Shown piece by piece: positions 12,801 through 23,700 of a stretch of 64,000 nt of DNA. The translations under genes and the position numbers were made by a program. The stretch is from Gavia stellata (taxonomy: Eukaryota; Chordata; Aves; Gaviiformes; Gaviidae). The notes below the pieces were generated by a model. The model did no database searches, was not told the DNA's origin, and saw only the letters and a program-made list of their open reading frames with translations. The stretch spans positions 12,849,001-12,913,000 of the forward strand of contig NC_082611.1 in the NCBI RefSeq assembly GCF_030936135.1, read 5' to 3'. Position 1 is the stretch's first letter, and each line of letters starts with the position of its first letter.

Positions 12801-14229
12801 TTAGATGCTACCATTACAAAAATGAGAAGGAGCAGATACCTTTTCAAGCACTTCAGGGACTTAATTAAAAGTAGAAACCAGACTGTATATACTCCCAGCA
12901 CAAGTGACACTAGGCCACTTGCTATGATATTCTACATTTAAAATATGAATTCCTGGCATTAATTTGAATGTGTGTAATAACAGAGCTAAAATATTCCAGG
13001 TCAGTATTTTGCACTCTCGTGAACTATCTTAATTTTTACTCCAGCATTTCCTTTCGTACTTTCCTCCATGTCTTGAGAAATTATGTCCAATACTGTATTT
13101 TAGGAGAGGAAAAAATTTATACCCCTCACTACGTTGCAGCCCAAGGTCCTTGAATCAGTTTTACAGGACTACCCCAATATTCTACTAAGTATTCTTTTAC
13201 TCTCCTTTTATAGTTGCTTGGTTTTATAAAAGTAATTCTGAATGCTATTATTTAAGCTGGGGTTCTGTCATTTTACATAGGATGGATAATGTTAGGATTG
13301 TCCCAGAGCTATCCCTGTTCTCCAACATATACATTAATCCTCTGGTGGGTCAGACTAAAAAAGTGAGTTTACTGCCTCAGAATTATAAGGTGTCTGCATT
13401 TTTATCTCTCCTGCTGCCTGCTAAAAACCTCAACAGTCTTGAATCCAGCCTCACAAGTCATTAAGTATGTCCCATCCTTAAATCTGCAACAGTCACTTGT
13501 AGACAGTGCAAGTTTGTTGCTTGTAGACATCTGGAATTTAAAGTGGAGAGCATTCATCCCATATATGATTGAAAAGGATAAGAGATTTCCCTACATGAGT
13601 TGCCAGCATGTGCCATGAACAAATGCTACTCAGACTATCAATGGTTGAGAAAAAACTGACCTTATCATGGTCTCTTTAATCTACTTTGCATTTCTCGTTC
13701 TGCAAAAGGTGGCAAAGAACAGGTTTTATTATGGCCTGGCTATGAAAATGGGTATCCGGTAGCTACCCTGAATGGGTGATTCTCTTTTTAGCTGCTCTTG
13801 CATTACATTCTGCTCTCTTCTCTTCCCCACCTGCTCTCCACTGATGTACTTTGCACTATGCCACAATGCAATCTCAAAATGCAATAAACAAAAGTAAATC
13901 TTTAACAAAGCAAAAAAGAAAAAAAAGCTGATTTACCAGAAATGTACTTGCTTCCTGTTGGCTCATTATCTGTCATGTTTTGAGATTTAGTGCCATAGAG
14001 GTTTAAACAACAGAGGGGAACCAAAGTGTTCAAGTACAGGTCCCATTTTTCCACAAATGTCAGAGATATCTTCCTTGCAAGGTCCTCTCTGTCTTTTTCA
14101 TGGAGCATGGTACTCCTTGGATATCACATCTTCTTTCAGCATGAGGTTAAGCAATGAGTGATCATCAGAAGCTGTAGCAGTTGAAAGAATCTTCCTTACT
14201 TCAGGCAGGATTTCTTTAAAGAGATTCAT
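763..14229 (-). CDS. CIITA: CIITA, MHC class II transactivator (5' part, partial)
   Basis: CIITA is the non-DNA-binding NLR-family coactivator that switches on MHC class II genes through the RFX/CREB/NF-Y enhanceosome in the nucleus. Five exons read here (5263-5120, 3449-3321, 2898-2839, 1512-1429, 822-763) join in matching phase. Each boundary is phase 1, except that exon 2 also has an internal start codon at 5246. They encode the acidic activation region: the motif NGYLDLLHSDIDPLHLY matches mammalian GGYLELLNSDADPLCLY, and DASNYDQF, EAYARIAELAEYVLKD and QKCHKR follow in the mammalian order. A distal CARD-like exon lies at 14229-13937. The NACHT and LRR parts are not in the window. The gene is head-to-head with TVP23A, as in human. 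Identity is from recalled mammalian sequence and synteny. Confidence 0.93.
1429..1512 (-). CDS. CIITA: CIITA exon 5 with tandem acceptor
   Basis: The donor is gtaagt after 1429. The acceptor is a tandem tag-cag, so the exon may start at 1512 or 1509, adding or dropping one alanine. It encodes GNLILDEMAAENTEKF, then MQKCHKR, corresponding to the mammalian IEHIGPDEVIGE...GQKSQKR segment. Similarity is modest, but phase and order fit. Confidence 0.82.
2839..2898 (-). CDS. CIITA: CIITA exon 4
   Basis: The acceptor is ccctgctag and the donor gtaaga; 60 bases, phase 1 at both ends. It encodes AELAEYVLKDQQEKQVEDTF, which aligns with mammalian AELDQYVFQDSQLEGLSKDIF. Confidence 0.9.
3321..3449 (-). 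CDS. CIITA: CIITA exon 3
   Basis: The acceptor is ttcattctag and the donor gtatga; 129 bases, phase 1 at both ends. It encodes DPEVDASNYDQFNNMDFLC and, after an acidic stretch, NTIEAYARI. This matches mammalian EPDTDTINCDQF and EAYANI. Confidence 0.92.
5120..5263 (-). CDS. CIITA: CIITA exon 2 (contains the internal start codon)
   Basis: The acceptor is tttgatttcag before 5263 and the donor is gttagt after 5120. The ATG at 5246-5244 begins MDSAFVSENGYLDLL, equivalent to the type IV start in mammals. The 17 bases upstream of it are open and in frame for longer isoforms. The 127 coding bases from the ATG end in phase 1. Several acidic residues (D, E) fit the activation domain. Confidence 0.92.
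5264..13936. other. CIITA long first intron / alternative promoter zone
   Basis: No coding exon was recognised. In mammals the promoters of types III and IV lie between the CARD exon and exon 2, so their counterparts should be here. It contains a C-rich run near 8731-8746 and a poly-T run at about 9068-9085. Two open frames (7110-7604 on +, 9593-9967 on -) show no recognisable protein. Confidence 0.6.
13937..14229 (-). CDS. CIITA: CIITA promoter-I type exon, CARD-like domain, reading frame broken
   Basis: This is homologous to the first exon of the dendritic-cell (type I) CIITA isoform. The start codon at 14229 opens with MNLFKEILPEVRKIL (mammals MNxFQxIL) and continues LLNLMLKEDVISKEYHA, then stops at 14098-14100. 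One frame over, the homology resumes with LHEKDREDLARKISLTFVEK (mammals LLHEPDGDALARKISLTLLEK) and stays open to a donor at 13937/13936. That donor is phase 1 and joins exon 2 (acceptor at 5264/5263) in frame, through six codons, to the exon 2 methionine. Between the two histidine codons there are 4 bases, where mammals have four codons, so about 8 bases are missing. Homology is clear; whether the break is real is not known. Confidence 0.8.
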
Positions 14230-17063
14230 ACCTGCATCTGAAGATGTTTGAAGGAGGTCTGAGCAAAATCTGAACTGTTTGAATAAAATAAAAAAAATCC
14301 ACTCAGTCATCATCAAAAAGATGAAGTGGAAAAAAAAAAGTTAAGAGACTTTGGCCTGTGATAGCAGAGGTATTTCCTCATTTGATTAAGCCTTTAAATA
14401 ACATTTCCAACAAAAAATATCTTCTTGATGAAATGACAACAGCACAATCCTTCCAAGCATTCATAAAACACAATTTTCCAATCAGCAACATGGTCACCTG
14501 AAAAAATAATTTAAAAAAGTATTTATCCCATTAAAGAAGGATTGCTATAGGTGAATCTTTGTGTCCTCACCAAGGTGGAGTCTGGGCCCGTTAGTGGGCT
14601 CCGCAAGGTCATTGCTGAATCAGAACAGTACCAAAAGCTTCAGCACAAAACACATCCTCTGCAAGAGGTACGGGTTTAAAACTTGGAGACTCCAGTGTAA
14701 GATTAGAGATTAGGTTGTGAATAAATTCTGCTTTCATGAAAGTCAAATGGGTTAGAACCAGGATAAAAGCTCTGGGGTAAAAAATTGTCCCAAATCTGGC
14801 TCTGGTTTCTGCCACATCTGAAGTTATTAGGAAAAAAAAAACCTAGGAAACAAGCTGGACGTGACTTCCATATATTCTTATTCAAAGTTAACATACCTAT
14901 ATTCCAAGGGGCAGACACTTGAAGTTAAATCCCTTAAACAGAAGAGTTTTCAAGTCCCCAGTTTAAATAAGTAGCAAATCTTCCATACCACTAAAGACAA
15001 TGTTAAAATACAGCTCCAAACCTACTAAAACTTGAGCCCTCAATTCAGCTCAAAACTATTAAGAAGTCTTTTTTAATATTGCCTTTTTGAGTCATTTATT
15101 GCTCTTCTGTTGTAGAGCTCAAGACTAGGCAGTCTAATTAGGGCTCTTCAAAGACTTCTAAATGCAATCAATAGTGTCTTACCTTTGTCATAAGAATATT
15201 TTTTAACAGGGAGTAAAATAAAGAATGGGTGCCCTCAGACTGGATAACTTTAAAAAGAAAACCCCCAAGTTTTCAGTAAGGAACACAGCAATTTATCTTG
15301 ATCAGATCAGTAAAATGTATATCTACAAGTATTTTTTTTCTTGTTAAGAATGCAAAGATTATTAACCAGTCTTCTATATTGTGACTGCTTGCACAACACC
15401 GAATAAATCTACAAAGCCAACATCAAAAGGGAGAATATCATTAGTTACTAGAACATTAATGTGTTTAACATAAGCACCTCTGAGCCAAATATGAACATCA
15501 GTCATGTTGTAAGCAAAAATAAGGTATATAATCTATGAGCTGGGTTAACTACATTCTGTTAACATGGTTCTTATTCATAGTAGCTACATTTGCTCACAAC
15601 AATTTGTTAAAGATGCAAAGTAAACTACCAATTTTGCTGAGATCTAAAAAATAGTGTAAATGAAACTAATTTTCTCATCTATACAACTTTTTGAAGGCAG
15701 TATGTTCTACATTTCCAGATCTTTGATGATGAAAATATGTTTTATGAGGCTCAAATATATAAAAATTAATATCTAAAATTAAACAGATTCTATCCAGTGC
15801 TTCCTAATTCTGATTTATTTTCCTCATGCCTAATTAAAAATTTCTATTTAATGATCTGTACAGTGTTTTGCAATGGCTTGTGTTTAGGCACTGTTACTGT
15901 TTGAGGAAGAGTACTTCAGTGTTTTGGAATAGAAGCAACAGCGTTATAAAGATGGCAGTGGCTAAATAAATGGTTACCAACTACTAACAATTCACTTTAC
16001 ACTATAGATTTTTTTCTACTTTGCTTTTAGATACCTGATTGTTATAGCAGAATCTACAGCCTTGAAAGAAATACTGGGGCAAAATTTCTAGGGCTGTCTG
16101 GGGGCTTACAGAAGAGATCTTTAAAATCTAGTCTGCTACATGGATGCCTAAACAAGCCTGTAGGCTGAGTACAGCATAAGTACTCAAATGTAATCGAAAT
16201 TATTTTTCTCTTTATTTGCTACTAGGTTTTACTACCTCAGATATTGCAGTGATTTCTTTTCACCATTGGACACATTTGAAAGTGGAGCAATAATTCCACC
16301 TAGTAAGAAACAATGCACTGACAGGAACTTTCTAAATCTTTATAAAACTTTTAAGTACACTACTGCAAATTCTGGTTAAGATCCAAAATATCTTTGTAGA
16401 ATAACAAGAATTTGCTGCTTTTTCCAAACATTCATGTTTATGTTCAGTATCAGGAAGCGCATGCAAAACACTGGAAAAATAAGCTATTTCATTATCCAAT
16501 AGTATGATTTTGACTTGCAGTGTAGGTAGGTAACGAGTTTTACTGTAACTATATAAATGGCAACTGAGAAAAGCAGATTAATTTATTTCCCTTATGGAAA
16601 AGTAAATCCCTTGGATCTTTCACGTGTATTCTTATCTCACTCAGAATTTGTCTTTTAAACGTATGTTCCTTTAAAGTTGCTGCCCACATTGACTCAAAAC
16701 AGAAGAACCATCATTAGTTTTGTTGACATAGGAAGACAAACATTAGTTTTGTTAGGTAGGAAGTATGAGCTTATTCCTGCTTATTCAGAGTAGCATTGCT
16801 CCTGGGGTATTAGGTGAAAAGGACTGTTTCCTTCTGTTTTATCAACATGAAACTGCACTGAATAAGATGCCTCCACTTGTACTTCACCACCTTGTGGAGC
16901 AGAAGACATGCCAAAAGCAGCTAGGGGTTTGCCTTCCAGAAAGTTGAGAACTGCTTGCTATCGTGGCAAATATGAATGAGTTTACCACAGCTTGGGGAAG
17001 AGAGACAGTCTCAATCTCAGCTTCTCCTGCAATCAGTGTGCTCTTGAATGGGTTCAACAGAAG

Positions 17064-17090
17064 AAAAAAAAAAAAAAAAAAAAAAAAAAA
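17064..17090 (+). repeat. Poly-A run (27 bases)
   Basis: An uninterrupted A tract follows ttcaacagaag. There is no recognisable retroelement or processed gene immediately upstream, so it is called only as a simple repeat. Confidence 0.9.
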
Positions 17091-17289
17091 GTATTGTCTC
17101 CATTATTTGGCCAGGGAGGTTTTCAGAAACCTTTCTCAGCACATCAGTCACACTCAAAGCCCCTCTAGGCAGCAGTTCTCCTGACTGACAGGAGGTGGAG
17201 AGTTCAAGCCACATGAGAAGCTGTGTATTAAAAGAAGAAACTCAATTTAAACTGTAATCCTCAGCCAGTCTCTGCAACTTATTGACCTG

Positions 17290-17321
17290 CTGCACCTTAG
17301 CCCTGCTGCACCTTAGCCCTG
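17290..17321. repeat. Tandem duplication, 2 x 16 bases
   Basis: Two perfect copies of ctgcaccttagccctg sit head to tail. This is a small local duplication with no evident function. Confidence 0.9.
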
Positions 17322-20300
17322 CAAAAGCCAGATACAGAAAGCCTTGCTCAGTGCTCCAAGGCGTGTGTTTGACTGTGAGGGGATATAATAATGTGGAAAT
17401 GGTAGATTTCTTTTTGTGGGCAAAGAACTCCCCTCCATAGGATAGTTCCCTCCAGAAGCAGACAAGCAAGTGAGCTAATACCTTGTGATATGTCGTCATG
17501 ATTGCCACTTAAGCATGAGAAAAGCAGATTTTCTGCAAGTGTTTCACACCTTATGCAATTTCCACCTGCAAATGTGCCCAGAAAAGTTCATCATGAATAG
17601 GAGATTACAGGCTTTTCAACCCAAATACGGTATTGTTTCTTCTGTTATGTCTAGATATGAGACAGATCAAAAGTGGGATTGCCTTTGCATAGGTGTTAAG
17701 ATACAAAGATTTCAATTTGATTCCCATTTTACTCTTCCCACATGTTTTAAGGATTCCTGAGGAGTTTTCCAAAAAGATCTGCAAGATCATCATCTGGGAG
17801 GAAGCATGGTTTCTATACAGCTGTCCCTGGCTTTTGCTGGGCTATAGGCAAACACACCAAGCAATAATGTGCTAGAAGTACTCTGCCTTTAACCTCAAAA
17901 CTAATTATCTTATAGCTAAGGCCAAAATAAGGGAAAGGGGACTACAGTGGTTTAAGCTTTGACAACTTTTAGGAGTTCTAGTGCTGCTACAGTCCTAATT
18001 TGCAATTTTGAGAAAATAATTAAATGTGATTTCTATTTCTGCTTTTGTTTTTGCATCTGTATAAATAAAAAAAAATTCTTACTGTCTTGACACTAGATAA
18101 AATCTACTAAGGCTCATGACATACCCAGATGCCAGGTACTGAAGGACATAACCTGGCCTACATTGGTAAACTTTCAGCTGCTTCACTGTCCCTAGGGAAA
18201 ACAGTGAAATGAATTGCTAAGATTTTACTAAGATTATTTGGATTTCAAAATTAGCTGTAGGCTTTGGACACCATCGTATTTACTTAGAAGTGATACTTCC
18301 CCTCAACACAGAGAAATCAAAAGCACGAGTTCTCCTTTTTAACTAACTTTCCTCTTTAAAATGTATCATAGCATAAACAATGTGTGTGAAAAAGAGAACT
18401 AAGGCAGGCTGTACATTTCTACTACTTGTTGCTTCTTGTGTTGCTATTGTTTAGCATTTTCTATAGCTAAGGCATGTCTTTTCCTTTGGACTTTGAGAGG
18501 AAGACTACAATGACGATCCTTAAAAAGAGATACAACTGCTATGAAATATCACTCTTATCTACCTAAGCTGTGTGTCAGTTAAATATAATCCTTAGAACAG
18601 GAAGGGAAGTTGTGCAGTTGAATACATACATTCATCTGTGAAGCAAAGTACTGAAACGCTGATGCCTATATATTATACAGGCTTGAGTTATTACAATAGG
18701 AAAGTAGGGAAATTTGTTAAATAGACTTTCCAGTCTATGAAAAATTGCTCAACCAGCAGTACGTCAAAGCTATTCAGCCTGGCTAGAAGGAGTCCCAGAC
18801 AAAAATTCTGGTATTGAATCCAATTTATGGCCAGAGAGGCCAAAGACACTAGCTGATGAAAACCAGAGCTCGAATATAGAGCCAACAGCTCAGACATCAT
18901 GAAAGGAATTTTCAAGGAAGTACAGTTCATTCATAATACACTATCTACTGAAATCAATAGGGACTTTGCATCAATGCCCATGAGCATTAGAGAATGCTGC
19001 TCTCAGTGAATATCTAATTACCAGCCTATCTCCTAACTCTGTTAGATTTTGCAAAGCTGGACCGCAGGAACTTACTTTGGGTAAATCTTAGAATGGAGAC
19101 TTTGGTTACCAGTGTTGCGTCTTTGGTCGTGCGTACACACTCACACAGGATTTCCTAAGTAATTCTGCCAAGGCTTACAGCTCTTAATGTAAAATCTTTT
19201 ATGTCTATTATGAAAATTACTTCCTGTAGGAAAGTAAAGGTGTGACACTACGGAAGATGTTTTGAACATAAAAGGTCTGTCTTCTGGATTGTGGAGTAGT
19301 TGTTTTTTCCCCAGAGCTTGTTTTTAAAACTGTCTGATCAAATCTTTTCCCTGATCCCTCACCTCAGAAACTAGCTGTGCTTCCATTGATGCATAAAAGT
19401 CCTTTCATACCTACACTTCTAGTATCACCTACCATATTGCTTCCCAAACACTATGATGAGCCTCAGTAGTGCAGCATGAACACTGCAGGTGCAACATGGC
19501 ACAGAGACCAAGGTAATGCACTGTAATGCTGCTGGTCATACTGGCAGCTTCCCCAGAACATAATTTTCTCAAGTGAGGTTAGGAACTCAAAAGGTTGGGA
19601 ATTTTCAAGCTAGTAGGTGCAAAGAAAGATTAGGGCCTCAAATATTTGTGGTCATTCAGAATCTCACAGAACTTTGGACAAGCATTCACAAAAGGCTGAT
19701 GGAGCAAGGCAGGCTGAACAAAAGACCTGTTTAGATGACTGCTTTGCAAAATCCTAACTTCAAAAGGCATTCCTGCAGAAATGACCTTGATTTCTACTTT
19801 TATCAGGCTGGGATATGCAAGTTTGCTGCCAGTCTGCCATAAACATTCAATGGAATTCTTCTGTTTCTCTGAAACATTAGAGTTTAAAAATTCATAGCCC
19901 TCGCATTTTTAGCTTAGTAACATACATAACAGTAACAACATAACAACATCAATTTGCCAGCCTGGCTTGTGCAGTCCAGATTCATTGTTGTGCCAAGAGA
20001 ACACAGCTACCACAAAGCTCTCTGTGGAAAACTAGGCAGATATATGAAGACAAAGACATGAAGCTGTTTCAGCAGCAGGGTATCAAATATTTTTTTAAAC
20101 TACCTTTGTGTTTCTAGGCCCACATTTAAACTCTGAAATCCACCACTTTCTTCCTCATCTGAATACCAGTGATTCATTACTTTCACTGGCACTAGAATAA
20201 TTGTGCTATGGTGTATGCTTGAACTTCCCAGTGGAAAAAAAACCTGAAACAACTGAAAATTAACAAGATATTGCTGGTTTAGCAATATTTTGCTAAAACA

Positions 20301-20343
20301 CTGCTGATATATAACCATGCTTTTCTCTTATTACACTGTGAAG

Positions 20344-20730
20344 ACAGACTGAGAGAGTTGGGGTTGTTCAGCCTGGAGAAGAGAAGGCTCCGGGGAGACC
20401 TTATAGCAGCCTTCCAGTACCTGAAGGGGCCTACAAGAAAGCTGGAGAGGGACTTTTTACAAGGGCACGTAGTGATAGGACAAGGGGTAATGGCTTTAAA
20501 CTGAAAGAGGGTAGATTTAGGTTAGGTATTAGGAAGAAATTCTTCACCATGAGGGTGGCACTAGAACAGGTTGCCCAGAGAAGTTGAGGATGCCCCAACC
20601 CTGGAAGGCCAGGTTGGATGGGGCTTTGAGCAACCTGTTCTAGTGGGAGGTGTCCCTGCTCATGGCAGGGGGGTTGGAACTAGATGATCTTTAAGGTCCC
20701 TTCCAACCCAAACCATTCTATGATTCTATT
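20344..20730 (+). mobile_element. CR1 LINE, 3' end fragment
   Basis: A 5'-truncated CR1 non-LTR retrotransposon copy in forward orientation. Typical segments are ttgttcagcctggagaagag, a block around aggaagaaattcttcaccatgagggtgg, gggttggaactagatgatct, and the terminal cattctatgattctat octamer-type tail. Only 3' end sequence is present, and no reverse transcriptase frame remains. CR1 is the dominant LINE of birds and other sauropsids. Confidence 0.95.
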
Positions 20731-23700
20731 TTTATTAGCAAAAGGTATTTCATCAGGAAGCCAAGGATGGAGTGTGAAGCGTTTTCACTAGCAGTTGGCT
20801 GCAGCTGCATGCTCTGCAAGAACACCACGAGCACCAGGACCTGCTGCTGCCTGGCCTACAGACAAGGAAAAGACACTGAGAAAAGCTCTTAATCCTTCCC
20901 TTGGCTTTCAAGAAATCTGTGAGCACCACAAATGCACAGATCTCTTAGCAGTAATTTTGGGACAGACAGTGCACAACAGTATTCATCTTGTTAACAGAAG
21001 GGCTTGTCACTTATCTATAGCTGAGAGCAATTAAAAAAAAAAGGGAAAGAAAAGAAATTCATAACCTTTCTGTCACCACCACTGGACTTCATATAACTAG
21101 TACAGTACACTGGAGCATGTGACAGAAAAAACCTGTGTATACTGGTATATTGGAGCATGTGACAAAAAACCCTGTAGTTCCCCTTACACTGAAATAAAAT
21201 AGAGCAAGAATGGGAAACAGAATACAAGTGCAAACCCAAACGAACAAGGAAAATGATGTGTGCAAAACCACAGCCAGTCTCAAGTTTCAGAATGATGGAG
21301 GCAAGAAAACTGGGCAAAAAAACCACACTGACGGTTGAAGAAACCATGTACTTTAGGGGCTTCCCTGGAGCATTTCTGATTTTTGTCAACTAAAACGCAC
21401 ATCAGACACAAAAGATACTAAAATCCCCATCAGACACAGTAGCTCTACCTTTAGTCACTTGAATACCCCAGCACTTATCACGACTTTCATCCCAGTAGCT
21501 GTGCTGTTATTCTTACTGCAGACAGTGAATGTGGTATCATAGACACAGTCACACCGCCTTCTTTTTCAGGAGCTTCAGGTCTGTGTTTCCGCAGTCCTGC
21601 AGTGTGGTCTCTGGGCTGCTCTGCCACGGCAAGGGGAACTCTCAAACCCTTCTGCTGAAGCTGCTCTACCCTGCATGAAGGATGAAAACCAGACAGTTAG
21701 TGCATTCTCTGAGAAACAAACAGGTTTGGGTCCTTGTCCTTCTTCCATGTCAGTATTTTTAATTGGTGATTATTTAAAGATTTTAAAGATGTGTGGATCA
21801 TGAATTCAGGCCCATTCACAGGAGAAACAAATGCTTCACCCTCCAGTTGGGGAGTCAGGCAGAACAGCTTTCACAGGAACAGCTGTGGATACCTCCTCCA
21901 GTACAGCCCAGAGCTTCCTCCTCTCCTAAGCCGGGAGGTTGAGGCTTGTCACCTTTCAGGCAGCAGAGGGAATTGTGGTCTCTTCCCGAGCACAGACTCC
22001 AGTGTGAAAGGGGCTCATAGGCCACAGACATGAACCTTGCTTTCCGTTTTGCCAAAAGAAGTTGGGGCCCTACCTCCAGGAGAGGCTCAGAGCTGTGTAC
22101 TGCGTATAGAGTGAGTTATCTCCAGTAGCACCTGGTATATCTTGTAAAAAACATGCAGTCAATGTACTGGACCCCGTTCCAAGGCACTTAATGTTCCTGT
22201 GGCTTATATGGGGATCCAGCTACCTAAAGACCAATCCTGAGCACCTCTACCTCTTTGTATGATTCAGGCCTACAGAAACAGTATGGATTTTGTGAATTTT
22301 AGTTCCTCAGACAACCCTTCAAGTTCTCTGTGGCTGAGTACAAGGAATTTTAGGGAGCTGAAGCTATTCAGTGACCTAAAAAAAAAATGGATTAACAAAT
22401 TAAAGAAAGATACTATCAAACAATAATGCTGTAGAAGTAGGGACCACAGTCTGCTTCACAAAAATCTGCAAGTCAAAAGAATTAAGAACTGTAGGTACAG
22501 GTTTTTCACTTCATTGCATCACCAGATTAGGAACCCTTTCTTACTTGTCTTTTTTGTGTTTTGTCTATATTCTACTTTTTTTCTGAGAAAGTTATTGCCT
22601 CTGACACCAATTTAGAATAAATAAGACCAACAAATGCAAGCAGATATAGCAAAAGCTGCTTAACCACAGCTTCCACAACAAAAGATGAAGTAGACATTGC
22701 CAGTGAAAGCAGTGGTTGAAGAATTGTCCAGCAAGCACCTCAGGGATCTGAACAAGCCTATAGATATTACTAGCAGCAAGGAAAAAAAAAAAGCTAATGC
22801 TTATAAAAGCAATAAGCTTCTTATCCAACTTCAACTTTTACTTTTGCAGAGAAAACAGTAGAAAAAACAGTACTCAGTTTTTTGTATTAACCTCCTGTTG
22901 TACTATGTTTCTTAACTGTTTGATAACAGTTAGGGTCTTTTATTTAATAGGTTTAGATTACTTTTATATGGTTTTTTTTTTCCTCAGCAAGCCTATAGAC
23001 AACTGGCTTAAGTCAGGAAAGGTATTGGATACTTATGTGAGTGTGTACAGGCCTTTTAAATTCATATAGCAAAGGAGGGAAGGGACCCCAAGCACCTCTT
23101 CTGGTGAAATCAGAAGACTGCCACACTGGGAAATGGATCCTATCCCTGCTTACCACAGTGGATCTATGAAGTCACTTAAACCAAACTTTTGACAGTTGTC
23201 CAAACAGCCCAAGTTCCTTATTTCTGGAGTTCCCAAATTGATAAATAAGAGATGATTTGCAGAAGTAACAAGTACCAAGGACTGCAGCTAAGAATGACTG
23301 AAGCTTTGAACATAACAAGAGATAGATAAAGCTAAACACACTAAGAAGTCTGCATCCAAATGTTGGGAAGCAATGCACCCCAAGCTGGAAGAGAGTTGAT
23401 GACTTTGCTTTGGTCTGCCTTTGTTTTGGCTGTTTCTAAGTGACCACTGCACAGCCTCATCAGGAAAAGATATCAAAGAAAACTCATTAGTAATTGCAAA
23501 GCATTTTGTCTCCCAGGTAACCATACTAGAGATTCCTACAGCATGAGTTAAATACAGCCTAAAGCCACACAGTGAATACAGAGGATAAAATAAGCTATTT
23601 AATAAAAATATGTAATGTTTTCTTGATTTTTTTTCCTAACTGAAAGGAATACAGATACTACTGCACTTTTTAGAATCAAAACCAGTTACTGTGCAATAAT

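Larger units (their letters stand above)
14230..20343. other. Upstream flank of CIITA, no gene recognised
   Basis: Generally AT-rich non-coding DNA, with a 27-base poly-A run at 17064-17090 and a two-copy 16-base tandem repeat at 17290-17321. The promoter of the CARD-like exon should lie in the first few hundred bases, but no TATA box or clear factor site decides its position. Confidence 0.6.
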
